A DNA stretch of 64,000 nt. Origin: CAZEAC01 sp964510065. GTDB lineage: Bacteria; Bdellovibrionota_C; UBA2361; CAIXSY01. The notes beneath the pieces are model-generated. The model was not told where the DNA came from, did not search any database, and saw only the letters and a list, made by a program, of their open reading frames with translations. Positions 24,680-33,981 of this stretch are shown here, in pieces; the first letter of the stretch is position 1, and each line of letters starts with the position of its first letter. A program made the position numbers and the translations under genes. The stretch spans positions 17,718 through 81,717 of the forward strand of contig CAZEAC010000012.1 in the NCBI GenBank assembly GCA_964510065.1, given 5' to 3'.

Positions 24680-25780
24680 TCACAGCGGCGAGTAGGTCAC
24701 ACCCACGGCCTCGCTTACCGCCTGATTGGTAAGCTTTCCCTTGTAGGTGTTAACTGCATTGCGAATCTCTTTTACGGAGGCGATCGCCTTTTCGACACCT
24801 AAGTCGGCAATCTTAATAATATAGGGTAGCGTTGCGGCGGTGAGCGCGAGCGTGGAGGTTCGCGGAGTCTGTGCCGGCATATTGCAGACGCCGTAGTGAA
24901 TTACTCCTTCCTCTTGGTAAACTGGATTGTCCAGCGAAGTTGCGCGAATTGTCTCGGCGCACCCGCCCTGATCAATGCTTATATCGACGAATACCGCGCC
25001 GGGCTTCATTGAACGGATCATTTCGCGGGTTACGATCCGTGGCGCAACCGCTCCCGGGATAAGTACGGCGCCGATGACAAGTTCAGCCCGCTCGCAAGAC
25101 CGCTCCAACGCGCCCTTGGTTGAGTACAATGTGTGTGCCCGACTTCCCATCTGAATCTTAATTCTTTCAAGCTTGCGCACATCGGTATCAAGAATCGTCA
25201 CGTTTGCGCCCATCCCCACTGCAATTTCACAGGCAGCCCGTCCGGCAACTCCCGCGCCGACAATAACCACATTCCCCGGGGCCACGCCGATAGTTCCGCC
25301 AAGAAGCACGCCGCGCCCGCCATTTTGCGATAGAAGATAGTAGCACCCGTTTAATACGGACAGTTTTCCCGCGACCTCGCTCATCGGCTCTAAAAGCGAG
25401 AGTCGGCCATCTGATTCCTGCACGAGTTCGTAGGCGATGCCAGTAATCTTACCCTCGATCATTTTCTTTGTGAGCTCGGGCATGCTGGCGAGATGCAGAT
25501 AGTCAAATATAGTTACAGAAGGGCGGAAGAACTCGTACTCGGATTCATGCGGCTCTTTTACTTTGACTATAAGCTCGGCTCTCGTCCAAACCTCTTTTAA
25601 ATTCGGGGCAATCTTGCAGCCGACATCTTGGTAGGCGCTGTCGGCGAAATGTGATCCGACACCGGCGCCCTTTTCAATGAGCACCTCATGGCCGCGGCGC
25701 ACAAGTTCGTGCGCGCCATCGGGTGTAATTGCAACCCGTTTTTCGAGAGTTTTTCGCTCACCCGGAACACCGATAATCAT
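24680..25780 (-). CDS. ald: Alanine dehydrogenase
   Basis: Ald interconverts L-alanine and pyruvate plus ammonia with NAD. The length (366 aa) is typical. Visible landmarks are the start MIIGVPGERK..EKRVAITP, the substrate residues in KVKEPH (about 74-79) and DYLHLA (catalytic His about 96), the Rossmann loop VIVGAGVAGRAA (about 172-183), and VDISIDQGGCAE (catalytic Asp about 269). It converges on minE, with 73 bases in between that contain short A-rich repeats but no clear terminator. Confidence 0.97.
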   Translation of the reverse strand: MIIGVPGERKTLEKRVAITPDGAHELVRRGHEVLIEKGAGVGSHFADSAYQDVGCKIAPNLKEVWTRAELIVKVKEPHESEYEFFRPSVTIFDYLHLASMPELTKKMIEGKITGIAYELVQESDGRLSLLEPMSEVAGKLSVLNGCYYLLSQNGGRGVLLGGTIGVAPGNVVIVGAGVAGRAACEIAVGMGANVTILDTDVRKLERIKIQMGSRAHTLYSTKGALERSCERAELVIGAVLIPGAVAPRIVTREMIRSMKPGAVFVDISIDQGGCAETIRATSLDNPVYQEEGVIHYGVCNMPAQTPRTSTLALTAATLPYIIKIADLGVEKAIASVKEIRNAVNTYKGKLTNQAVSEAVGVTYSPL

Positions 25781-25884
25781 AGCCTGCTATGCCCCCAGAA
25801 ACATTTACTTTCAAGATTGTGGACGTTATTATCTGTATATCAGCTGATCGAGTGGTAGCGACAGCAATAATTTTCGGCTCCATA

Positions 25885-26805
25885 ATGTCTAAAGTATTAG
25901 ATGGAAAGTGGCTCGGCGCTCTCGTTCAGAAGCAGATAAAAGCCACTGTCGACAAGGAATCAGCACGTCGCGGCCGTGCGCCAGGACTCGCGGTAATTCT
26001 CGTTGGTGATAATCCCGCATCAAAGACATACGTTGCAAACAAAGAGCGCGCTGCAGCGGCATGTGGCTTCGTCGCCTTCGACGCCAAGCTTGGAGCGCAG
26101 GCGAGCGAAGCTGAAATCGCCGCGGTGATTCAGAAGTTTAACAACGATTCGAAAGTTGATGGAATTTTGTTGCAGCTTCCTCTGCCGAAAGGCTTGAACG
26201 AAAAGAAGCTCCTTGATCTGATCGATTCGAGAAAGGACGCCGATGGATTACATCCGACTAATCAAGGGCTGTTGATGCGTGGTGAGGGCCGACTTCGATC
26301 CTGTACGCCGCTTGGCGCGATGTTGCTTCTTGACCTGGCGTTTTCTGAGGCAGCTAGTGGTGATGCTTCGGCACAGCTTTCGGATATTCGCCCCGCAGAT
26401 CTTTCGGGGAAAAGGGCGATTGTTATCGGCAGATCAATTCTTGTGGGAAAGCCCGTTGCGTTAATGCTACTTGAACGAAATGCGACCGTGACCATGGCGC
26501 ATTCGCGAACCAAAGATCTCCCGGCGGTTACACGTGAGGCTGATATTGTGATTGCCGCAGTGGGTGTTCCTGAACTTGTGAAGGGCGATTGGATCAAGCC
26601 GGGAGCGATAGTTATTGATGTAGGAATTAATCGAACTGCGGCTGGCACGCTTGTTGGAGATGTTGATTATGCTGAGTGCAGTCGCAATGCATCGGCAATA
26701 ACTCCGGTTCCTGGCGGTGTAGGTCCGATGACGGTAACGATGCTTATGAAAAACACCTTAGAGTCGTACTTAGGTAATGCTGATGCGCGGGGAGAAAGTC
26801 TGTGA
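25885..26805 (+). CDS. folD: Methylenetetrahydrofolate dehydrogenase / cyclohydrolase FolD
   Basis: A cytoplasmic bifunctional enzyme that interconverts 5,10-methylene-, methenyl- and 10-formyl-tetrahydrofolate. The motifs SKTYVANKERAAAACGF (catalytic Lys), DGILLQLPLPKGL, KDADGLHP, CTPLGA, VIGRSILVGKPVALMLL and TPVPGGVGPMTVTML are all present. I use the ATG at 25885 (306 aa) because homology starts at MSKVLDG; the longer frame from 25789 adds 32 residues overlapping the ald promoter region. The stop overlaps the gcvT GTG (GTGA), so folate and glycine-cleavage genes are translated together. Confidence 0.97.
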   Translation: MSKVLDGKWLGALVQKQIKATVDKESARRGRAPGLAVILVGDNPASKTYVANKERAAAACGFVAFDAKLGAQASEAEIAAVIQKFNNDSKVDGILLQLPLPKGLNEKKLLDLIDSRKDADGLHPTNQGLLMRGEGRLRSCTPLGAMLLLDLAFSEAASGDASAQLSDIRPADLSGKRAIVIGRSILVGKPVALMLLERNATVTMAHSRTKDLPAVTREADIVIAAVGVPELVKGDWIKPGAIVIDVGINRTAAGTLVGDVDYAECSRNASAITPVPGGVGPMTVTMLMKNTLESYLGNADARGESL

Positions 26806-27902
26806 GTCTTCGTCGAACTGCGTTGTATGATGTACATAAATCTCTTGGCGGAAAAATAATTCCTTTCGCGGGGTGGGAGCTTCCGGTGCAATACTCGGGC
26901 ATAATCGCCGAGCACGAAGCGGTTCGAACGCGCGCGGGGATTTTTGATGTAAGTCACATGGGGGAAATTCTTGTTTCCGGTCCAGAGGCAGAAGCCGCGC
27001 TGCAATACATGACGTGCAATGATGTTAGTGTGCTCTACGACGGCAAAGGGCAATATAACGCGATCATCAACGATCAGGGCGGGGTGGTTGATGATATAAT
27101 TGTGTACCGTTACAACAGCGAGAGATTCTTTATCTGCGTGAATGCGTCGAATACCGATAAAGATTTTGCGTGGTTTAATGCGCACAACACATTTGACGCG
27201 CATTTTGAAAATCTCAGTTCAAGCTATGGGCAGATCGCGATTCAAGGGCCGCGAGCATTTGAAATTGTATCGGCGCTCTCTGGCGGCGAAAAAATTTCTG
27301 ACCTGAAATATTTTCACTTTCGAGATGTTGAGCTCGTAGGTATACGAACAATCGCCGCGCGTACGGGGTACACTGGCGAAGACGGGTTCGAGCTTTTTGT
27401 TGAGTGGAACAGGACTCCGGATCTATGGCACGCGCTTCTTGAAAGCGGTTCTCCGTTGGGCTTAGTGCCTTGTGGGCTAGGTGCTCGCGATTCGCTTCGG
27501 CTGGAGGCGTGTTATCCGCTGCATGGGCATGAGTTGAGCGATGATACTAGCGCGCTCGAGTCCGGGCTTGGCTGGATAGTAAAGCTAACAAAGGGCGATT
27601 TCATTGGCCGCGCGGTGCTTGAAGAGGAAAAGCGGCGCGGATCCAAGAGTGGGCTCGCCGGTTTTGTGGTGATAGAGCCTGGGATCGCACGACAGGGCGA
27701 TAAAGTGTATTCAAAGCAGGGACAGCAGATTGGCGTGGTCACGAGTGGCACACGAACACCAACGGTGAAGAGCGCGCTTGGGCTTGCTCTTGTTTCTCGC
27801 GAGTTTGTTGCTGAAGGTACTTCGATAGCAGTGGAGGTCCGTGACAAAAAGCTCGCGGCAACAGTGGTAAAGAAGCCTTTTTATAAGCGGCCGACAGTTT
27901 AA
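26802..27902 (+). CDS. gcvT: Glycine cleavage system T protein (aminomethyltransferase)
   Basis: GcvT releases ammonia from the aminomethyl-lipoyl group on GcvH and passes the carbon to tetrahydrofolate, giving the substrate of FolD encoded just upstream. The protein (366 aa) has typical length and motifs: LGGKIIPFAGWELPVQY, FDVSHMGE, QYNAIINDQGGVVDDIIVYR, GYTGEDGFELF and LRLEACYPLHGHEL. The GTG start at 26802 follows GGAGA at 7 bases and overlaps the folD stop by 4 bases. gcvH begins 17 bases after the stop. Confidence 0.97.
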   Translation: MSLRRTALYDVHKSLGGKIIPFAGWELPVQYSGIIAEHEAVRTRAGIFDVSHMGEILVSGPEAEAALQYMTCNDVSVLYDGKGQYNAIINDQGGVVDDIIVYRYNSERFFICVNASNTDKDFAWFNAHNTFDAHFENLSSSYGQIAIQGPRAFEIVSALSGGEKISDLKYFHFRDVELVGIRTIAARTGYTGEDGFELFVEWNRTPDLWHALLESGSPLGLVPCGLGARDSLRLEACYPLHGHELSDDTSALESGLGWIVKLTKGDFIGRAVLEEEKRRGSKSGLAGFVVIEPGIARQGDKVYSKQGQQIGVVTSGTRTPTVKSALGLALVSREFVAEGTSIAVEVRDKKLAATVVKKPFYKRPTV

Positions 27903-27919
27903 CTTTAATGGTGAGAGCT

Positions 27920-28303
27920 ATGAATTTTCCATCTGATCTAAAATATACTAAAGACCACGAGTGGGTTCGCCTGAGTGCTGACGAAGCAGTGATTGGAATT
28001 ACCGAGTTTGCGCAGAGTGAGCTCGGCGACATTGTGTTCGTTGACCTTCCGGCAGTTGGCAAAACATTAAAGCAGAAAGACACGATTTGCGTTGTTGAAT
28101 CAACCAAAGCGGCCTCAGATGTCTACGCCCCGGTTGGTGGATCGGTTGCGGAGGTTAATACGAAACTATCTTCGGCCCCTGATCTTGTAAATAAAGCTCC
28201 CTACAGTGATGGATGGATGGTGAAGCTGAAAGGGGTGAACAGCTCCGACCTTGCGGTGTTGATGGATTCCGCCGCCTATACCAAGTATGTAGGGGAGAAG
28301 TAA
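27920..28303 (+). CDS. gcvH: Glycine cleavage system H protein
   Basis: GcvH shuttles the aminomethyl intermediate between GcvP, GcvT and the lipoamide dehydrogenase on a lipoyl arm. The 127-residue protein shows YTKDHEWVRL at the start, GDIVFVDLPAVG, and the lipoylation site VVESTKAASDVYAP with Lys63. I take the ATG at 27920, not 27908, because GGTGAGAG lies just before it. The stop overlaps the gcvP start (TAATG). The lipoamide dehydrogenase gene is not in this window. Confidence 0.97.
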   Translation: MNFPSDLKYTKDHEWVRLSADEAVIGITEFAQSELGDIVFVDLPAVGKTLKQKDTICVVESTKAASDVYAPVGGSVAEVNTKLSSAPDLVNKAPYSDGWMVKLKGVNSSDLAVLMDSAAYTKYVGEK

Positions 28304-31179
28304 TGGGCAGTGCTGATACAAGCTTTCGCTCGAGGCATCTTGGTCCAGGAGCGCTCGAAGTTTCCGAGATGCTTGCACTTCTTGGCTACCGCGACTTGGC
28401 CGAGTTTATAAATGCGGTAATCCCGAGCGATATCCGAATTAAGAAACCGCTCACGCTCCGTAATTTTCCAGGCGCGCTGAGCGAACTCGCCGCCACGAAG
28501 CGGCTACAGGGCGTGGCCGCGAAGAATCAGCTTTGGAAAAGTTTTATCGGCATGGGCTATTGCAAGGCAATTGTACCGACCGTCATTCAGCGCACCATTT
28601 TGGAGAATCCGAGCTGGTATACCCATTATACTCCGTACCAGCCCGAGATTTCGCAAGGAAGACTTGAAGCGCTTCTAAATTTCCAGACCTTAATATGTGA
28701 TCTGAGCGGACTTGATATCGCCAATTCGTCTCTGCTTGACGAAGGGACCGCTGCTGCGGAGGCCCTGGGGATATCGCTGGCGAAAGCACAGAGCGAGCGG
28801 GAAATTGCCAAACCGAAATTTTTGATTGCGTCGAGCTGTCACCCACAAACGATTGACGTGGTAAAGACTCGCGCCGAGGCTTTAGAGGTGCTGACCGAGA
28901 TTGTTGATCCATCGGCAGCCAGTTTCTCAGAAAAATTTTCGAGTGACGTTGTCGGTGTGCTTGTGCAGTATCCTAACACGCACGGTGCAATCGAAGATTA
29001 CTCGGCCGTTTGTTCTGCGGCGCATGGCGTGGGAGCGCTCGTGACCTTTGCGGCGGATCCCTTGGCGCTGGTGCTTTTGAAAGCACCGGCAGAATTTGGG
29101 GCTGATATTGTGATTGGCAGCGCGCAACGATTCGGCGTGCCGCTTGGCTTCGGTGGTCCGCACGCCGCTTTTCTTGCCACGCGTGACGCACTCAAGCGGC
29201 TGATGCCGGGGAGACTCGTCGGCGTGTCGAAAGATACTTCGGGCGATCCTGCGCTTCGACTTTCGCTGCAAACTCGTGAGCAGCATATTCGTCGGGAGAA
29301 GGCGACCAGCAATATTTGCACGGCGCAGGTGCTGCTTGCCGTCATGGCGAGCATGTACGCGGTGTATCATGGGCCGTACGGGCTACAAGCAATAGCACTT
29401 GAGGTGCAGCGAAAGGCTGCGCTGCTTGCGGCTAAGCTGAAGGCGGCAGGCATTAAGATTCAGGAATGCCTGTATTTTGACACGGTGAGTGTGCCGCTTG
29501 CGCCGGTTGCGGTCGAGCAAGTGAGAGCGCGTGCCCACGCAAAACGGATTAATCTGCGTTATCTTTCGGGTCTTGGGATATCAGTAACGCTTGATGAACA
29601 AACTACTGAAGCTGACATTGATGAGTTAAGCGAAGTCATTGCTGGTCGCGCAGTTAATGCAGCTGCGAAGCTTCCCACGCTTGGTGCTGCTTTCGAGCGG
29701 CGCGGTGCGATTCTCGCCCAACCGGTTTTTAATCGTTACCACACTGAGACTGAGTTCTTACGCTACGTGAAAAGGCTTGAAAGTAAGGATCTTTCGCTTG
29801 CTACCTCGATGATTCCACTTGGCTCGTGCACCATGAAATTGAATGCCGCCTCGGAGATGTATCCGGTAAGCTGGAGGGAGTTCGCTGATATTCATCCGTT
29901 TGTCCCCGCAGATCAGTGGCGCGGGTATGCCGAGATGTTCTCTGATCTGGAGAGCGCGCTCGCCGACATTACGGGATTCTCTGCAGTTTCACTGCAGCCT
30001 AATGCCGGCTCGCAAGGCGAGCTTGCCGGGCTCCTTGTGGTGCGTGCCTATCAGAGGTCCCGCAATGAGGGGTCGCGGAATGTGTGTCTAATTCCAAAGT
30101 CGGCGCATGGCACGAATCCCGCGAGCGCCGCGATGGCCGGGCTTGAAGTGGTCATTGTAAATTGCGATGAGCAGGGCAATGTCGATCTGACTGACCTTGA
30201 AGCAAAAGCCAGACAGCATAAAGAGAGACTCTCGACGTTGATGGTGACGTATCCTTCAACACACGGCGTCTTTGAAGCGCAGATCCAGAAGATCTGCGCG
30301 ATAGTGCATGAGTGTGGCGGTCAGGTATATATGGACGGCGCGAACTTGAACGCGCATGTCGGGCTTACAAGTCCCGAGGCGATCGGTGCCGATGTTTGCC
30401 ATATCAATCTGCATAAAACGTTTTGTATTCCGCATGGTGGCGGTGGGCCAGGTATGGGACCGATCTGTGTTCGTTCGCACCTTGCGCCATTTCTTCCATC
30501 GCACCCGCTCTGTGAGCTGGGACATGCAAGTGATTTATTGGGGATGGGGATCGGACCGATCTCCGCGGCACCTTACGGGAGCGCGGGAATACTTTGTATT
30601 CCCTGGATGTATATTGCGATGATGGGAGCTGAAGGGCTTACTCGAGCCACAGAGATCGCTATCCTAAATGCGAATTATCTGGCGAAGAAACTAGAGGGGC
30701 ATTATCAGGTGCTTTATCGTGGCGCGAAGGGGCTCGTCGCGCATGAATGTATTGTTGATCTTCGGCCGCTCAAGAAGACTTCGGGGATTGAGGCTGAGGA
30801 TGTGGCGAAACGGCTTATGGACTATGGATTCCATGCGCCGACCGTTTCATTTCCGGTTGCAGGAACTTTAATGATTGAGCCTACCGAGAGCGAGTCCAAG
30901 GCCGAGCTGGATAGATTTTCCGACGCGATGATTGCGATTCGGCGTGAGATTCGCGATATCGAAGAGGGGCGAAGCGATCCGAAAAACAATCCGCTGGTGT
31001 TTGCGCCGCATACTGCAAAGGTTGCGTGCGGCACCGAATGGAACCGAAGCTACAGCCGCGAAGTTGCTGCCTTCCCCGCGCCGTGGACCAGGGAATCTAA
31101 GTTCTGGCCGACCGTCGGAAGGATTGATGGCACGTATGGTGATAGGAATTTGGTGTGCACCTGTCCTTCGCCCGCATAA
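28303..31179 (+). CDS. gcvP: Glycine dehydrogenase (decarboxylating), single-chain GcvP
   Basis: GcvP decarboxylates glycine with pyridoxal phosphate and loads the aminomethyl group on GcvH. At 958 residues it is the one-chain form, with both halves fused as in E. coli. The start is the ATG at 28303, overlapping the gcvH stop; the N-terminus SFRSRHLGPG is typical. Landmarks are YTPYQPEISQGRLE, GSCTMKLN, GTNPASAAMAG and the cofactor-binding lysine in NLHKTFCIPHGGGGPG (Lys705). The tail after the stop is a palindromic repeat that can act as a terminator. The run folD-gcvT-gcvH-gcvP forms one coupled operon. Confidence 0.98.
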   Translation: MGSADTSFRSRHLGPGALEVSEMLALLGYRDLAEFINAVIPSDIRIKKPLTLRNFPGALSELAATKRLQGVAAKNQLWKSFIGMGYCKAIVPTVIQRTILENPSWYTHYTPYQPEISQGRLEALLNFQTLICDLSGLDIANSSLLDEGTAAAEALGISLAKAQSEREIAKPKFLIASSCHPQTIDVVKTRAEALEVLTEIVDPSAASFSEKFSSDVVGVLVQYPNTHGAIEDYSAVCSAAHGVGALVTFAADPLALVLLKAPAEFGADIVIGSAQRFGVPLGFGGPHAAFLATRDALKRLMPGRLVGVSKDTSGDPALRLSLQTREQHIRREKATSNICTAQVLLAVMASMYAVYHGPYGLQAIALEVQRKAALLAAKLKAAGIKIQECLYFDTVSVPLAPVAVEQVRARAHAKRINLRYLSGLGISVTLDEQTTEADIDELSEVIAGRAVNAAAKLPTLGAAFERRGAILAQPVFNRYHTETEFLRYVKRLESKDLSLATSMIPLGSCTMKLNAASEMYPVSWREFADIHPFVPADQWRGYAEMFSDLESALADITGFSAVSLQPNAGSQGELAGLLVVRAYQRSRNEGSRNVCLIPKSAHGTNPASAAMAGLEVVIVNCDEQGNVDLTDLEAKARQHKERLSTLMVTYPSTHGVFEAQIQKICAIVHECGGQVYMDGANLNAHVGLTSPEAIGADVCHINLHKTFCIPHGGGGPGMGPICVRSHLAPFLPSHPLCELGHASDLLGMGIGPISAAPYGSAGILCIPWMYIAMMGAEGLTRATEIAILNANYLAKKLEGHYQVLYRGAKGLVAHECIVDLRPLKKTSGIEAEDVAKRLMDYGFHAPTVSFPVAGTLMIEPTESESKAELDRFSDAMIAIRREIRDIEEGRSDPKNNPLVFAPHTAKVACGTEWNRSYSREVAAFPAPWTRESKFWPTVGRIDGTYGDRNLVCTCPSPA

Positions 31180-31246
31180 AACCCGTGACGGTCCCACATG
31201 TCCCTACTTTCTGAAAGTAGGGACATGTGGGACCGTCACGGGTTTT
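31178..31246. repeat. Palindromic repeat, family A, copy 2, after gcvP
   Basis: An almost perfect inverted repeat: the left arm begins AAAACCCGTGACGG and ends CCCTACTTTC, and the right arm is its complement ending in GGGTTTTG. It overlaps the gcvP stop codon and ends with T residues on the plus strand, so it can serve as the operon terminator. It is the same element as at 15719-15789, which has an AAAAC/GGTTTT end and a longer loop. Confidence 0.85.
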
Positions 31247-31346
31247 GTAAGCTATTGAAAATGCTAGGTTAATTTTCTTTGTCCTTGGTCACAAGCATCC
31301 GCTCACCTTGCATAACTTGTGATGGAAGCAACGGTTTTAGCTATTT

Positions 31347-32243
31347 ATGTCAATTATTGTACGCCAATGCGCAGGGCTCGGTCCGGCGATCTTCGCTGTC
31401 CTACTTCTGCTAATCTATCCCGCTGCTTTTGCGTCTTCGGATGATCTCCAGGATTCCGGACCGGCACAGGTGGAAAATGCCCCGCGCCAGCAGTCCGCGA
31501 AGTCATCCATGAAGATCAACATGCAACGAATATTGGCCGGAGCTGATGCGCCGAATAGTATCGTGCGAAACGCCGTCGCCAAGGTACTCGAAGAGCCGAG
31601 CGACAGTAAGCTAGTTAATCTCTACATCGCAAAGCTTCAGAAGAAAACTCCAAAGACTATCGATACGTTCAAGATTCGAGACACGCCACCTCCGGTGGTA
31701 CGGCATCTTCGAGGAACAAGCAAAGTGCAGCTTCCCACGCAAGGTGAAGTTACGCAGGCCTTCGCGAGTAACCAGATCGATACGCGCCAGGTAATGGCGA
31801 AGCCCGAGTATCAGCAATCAATGCAGTTATATGAGAAAGTCAAACAGGAATCGCGGCAGATAAAGGAGACGCCGCCCGAGCTCCCGTCATGTCCAGAAGA
31901 TGTGGTACGCGCCCTGAAGCTTGAGAGTGCGGACCAGGTACTTCCTGTGCAAGTTGATGATCATATCGAACTCGATTGGCTTTTTGTGCGCAACAAGCCA
32001 CAGGGTGATATCGAAGAGATTTTTGGCAAGGATACGATTGTACATGTGTACACAACGAATCCTGACGATCTTGTGTCGTTGATGGTGGCAAAGCAGGGAA
32101 TTGAGTGTCTGCCATATCGAGTTCGTATGAGCACGAAATACGCAGTGCATATGCTTGGCCTTCCCGCGCTTAAGAATTACGACACGAAGAAAAATGGAGT
32201 CTTATATGAAGGGCTTAAGGGCCGTATTCGTGACTATCGCTGA
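31347..32243 (+). CDS. Exported protein, possible TraW-like component of an F-type transfer system
   Basis: A 298-residue protein with a signal peptide (about 1-30, ending AAFASS). The N-terminal half is helical and charged; the C-terminal part (about 200-290) alternates strands and helices, with DTIVHVYTTNPDD and IECLPYRVRM. Two Cys (PSCPEDV and ECLPYR) could form a disulfide. I recognise no family with certainty. It is first in a run of exported proteins whose order fits traW-traU-trbC, which is the only basis for the TraW suggestion. Its last 38 bases overlap the next gene. Confidence 0.5.
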   Translation: MSIIVRQCAGLGPAIFAVLLLLIYPAAFASSDDLQDSGPAQVENAPRQQSAKSSMKINMQRILAGADAPNSIVRNAVAKVLEEPSDSKLVNLYIAKLQKKTPKTIDTFKIRDTPPPVVRHLRGTSKVQLPTQGEVTQAFASNQIDTRQVMAKPEYQQSMQLYEKVKQESRQIKETPPELPSCPEDVVRALKLESADQVLPVQVDDHIELDWLFVRNKPQGDIEEIFGKDTIVHVYTTNPDDLVSLMVAKQGIECLPYRVRMSTKYAVHMLGLPALKNYDTKKNGVLYEGLKGRIRDYR

Positions 32244-33981
32244 GCTGGCGATAAAACTACTGGCGCTCTTTGCGGTGAGCATTCTGCTCTTGCCCTTTGC
32301 GCTGAGCGCGCAGACATCTGATCCGGATCTAAACGCCCCCGGCCAATCGCTCCCCTCATTAGGTCGAAATGATTTTGAGAGATACGGTAACGTGGTCACT
32401 AAGGATGTGATCGAGAATGCCAAGCAGCATATGCCGGGCGTGTCGGTTGGTGTTCAAGAATCCGTTGACCGCATAAAGTCTGAATATGATGCAGCGCAGG
32501 GCGCTACCCCGCTTGCCAAGGTTGAAAACTGGAGTGTTTCGTCGTCGCGTTGGGACCATTTCCGAGGCTCGTCTGACTCGGAGGTGCAGGATGCGAGCTC
32601 ACAGTATACTGGAAATGCGATCAGTGCTTTTGAGTCATGCCAGGACCCGTACAGCCATACCTACCTCCTGACGCTCATGAATTCAATTGATCAGGAAACC
32701 AATGTCGAAGCAATGATCATGAACGAGATACTTGAATCGATGGATATGGTGGTAACCTATGACGGCTACATGGGCGCGTTTGTGGGCCAAGAGAATGTCG
32801 TAGGGTATGCCTTCCGCTGCGAAATTAACCCGCTATTTGAGATAACCGGCGTACTCTGTTTCTGCCAATCGGCGGATGTTATCGAGTACTACTATCCTGT
32901 TCAGCGAATGAATTTAAGTGAGCAGATGTTTCAGTCAGCTCTTATGACGAAAGATGACGTGAATAGCTATGTCGATGGCATTAAACAGGTAGACAAAGTG
33001 CTTCCTTCGACGATGCGCAGCGTGATCTCAACTGCGCAGCTTAAAACGCAGATGAATTTGGCACTCGCCGGACGCGATGTAAAAATTGACAAGAGCAAAT
33101 ACGGCGAAATTCGTGGTGTTTCGGAAGATGCGTATAAGGCGGTTGAAGCCGCGCGCGGGCGCTATAAACATTTTGATCATACGGCGCCGTCGGGCAAAAT
33201 GGTGTATGGCCGCGTATTCTCAGAAGGCGCGAATATGATAAATCTCTTTATGGGCGATCTTCCGCACGAAATTATTGTGCCGACGTTTGGCACTGACTAT
33301 CCGATGGGCTACTCATATTCAAAGCTTTTCCAGTATTCTTCGCGTTGGTCGAAGCAGTGGAATGCATTTATGAAGCCCGGCGGCGAGTTTAGCTGTGTGC
33401 GAAATAATGTGGCGAGTGAAAAGACACCGCGCTTTCCGCTCTTCGACCGCGATGGAAGCATCTCGCGAAAACAGTTAAACGCGGTTGATTCGCTTACTCG
33501 TGGAGAGGAAGAGGATGAGGGCCGTTGCTTGAAAAATATAGGTGAGGTTCATCACACGATGGCTGATATGCGCCGTCCATCAGTTACCGATATGAGCTGG
33601 GCAGGACTTGCCAAGGCGATGGAGGTATACCAGAAGGCCGTTTCGAAGGGCGGGTTGAAGATCATGGGTGTCGGCATGGGCCGTTACAGCTACTACGACA
33701 ATCTCGATAAGTGGCATGTGGTAAGTGATGGCGACTTGCGGCGAGAAACGCCGCAGTGTGATATATTGAATAACCTTACCCGTCCGAATGTGGCCTACAA
33801 GGACTCCAACGTGAAACGAATTGGCACCGGTTCTGAAAACACGATCGAGAGCTTTCTGCGCTTAAAAGGTGCGATCGCGCACAAGGGCCATGATGTTGAT
33901 TGGTTTGAACAGGGCTCGTGCGGTGGATTCGCGTTTGATTTCGGCGAGACCGCGTACGATGGTGAGTTTCGTTTAGAGTGA
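32206..33981 (+). CDS. Exported protein, possible TraU-like component
   Basis: A 591-residue exported protein: signal peptide from MKGLRAVFV through the hydrophobic stretch to FALSAQ. I place the start at 32206, where GGAG lies 6 bases upstream, inside the previous gene. The mature part has few Cys, grouped in FESCQDP, FRCEIN, VLCFCQS and GEFSCV, and aromatic-rich segments (VIEYYYPVQ, MGYSYSKLFQYSSRWSKQW). Cys-rich periplasmic TraU-like proteins of conjugative elements have similar size and an xEYYxP segment, but overall similarity is too weak for a firm call. The stop overlaps the next gene by 4 bases. Confidence 0.5.
   Translation: MKGLRAVFVTIAELAIKLLALFAVSILLLPFALSAQTSDPDLNAPGQSLPSLGRNDFERYGNVVTKDVIENAKQHMPGVSVGVQESVDRIKSEYDAAQGATPLAKVENWSVSSSRWDHFRGSSDSEVQDASSQYTGNAISAFESCQDPYSHTYLLTLMNSIDQETNVEAMIMNEILESMDMVVTYDGYMGAFVGQENVVGYAFRCEINPLFEITGVLCFCQSADVIEYYYPVQRMNLSEQMFQSALMTKDDVNSYVDGIKQVDKVLPSTMRSVISTAQLKTQMNLALAGRDVKIDKSKYGEIRGVSEDAYKAVEAARGRYKHFDHTAPSGKMVYGRVFSEGANMINLFMGDLPHEIIVPTFGTDYPMGYSYSKLFQYSSRWSKQWNAFMKPGGEFSCVRNNVASEKTPRFPLFDRDGSISRKQLNAVDSLTRGEEEDEGRCLKNIGEVHHTMADMRRPSVTDMSWAGLAKAMEVYQKAVSKGGLKIMGVGMGRYSYYDNLDKWHVVSDGDLRRETPQCDILNNLTRPNVAYKDSNVKRIGTGSENTIESFLRLKGAIAHKGHDVDWFEQGSCGGFAFDFGETAYDGEFRLE

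Noticed and set aside
25789..25884. Longer folD start
   Set aside because: The extra 32 residues have no family match and lie in the short ald-folD intergenic region; the ATG at 25885 begins the conserved protein.
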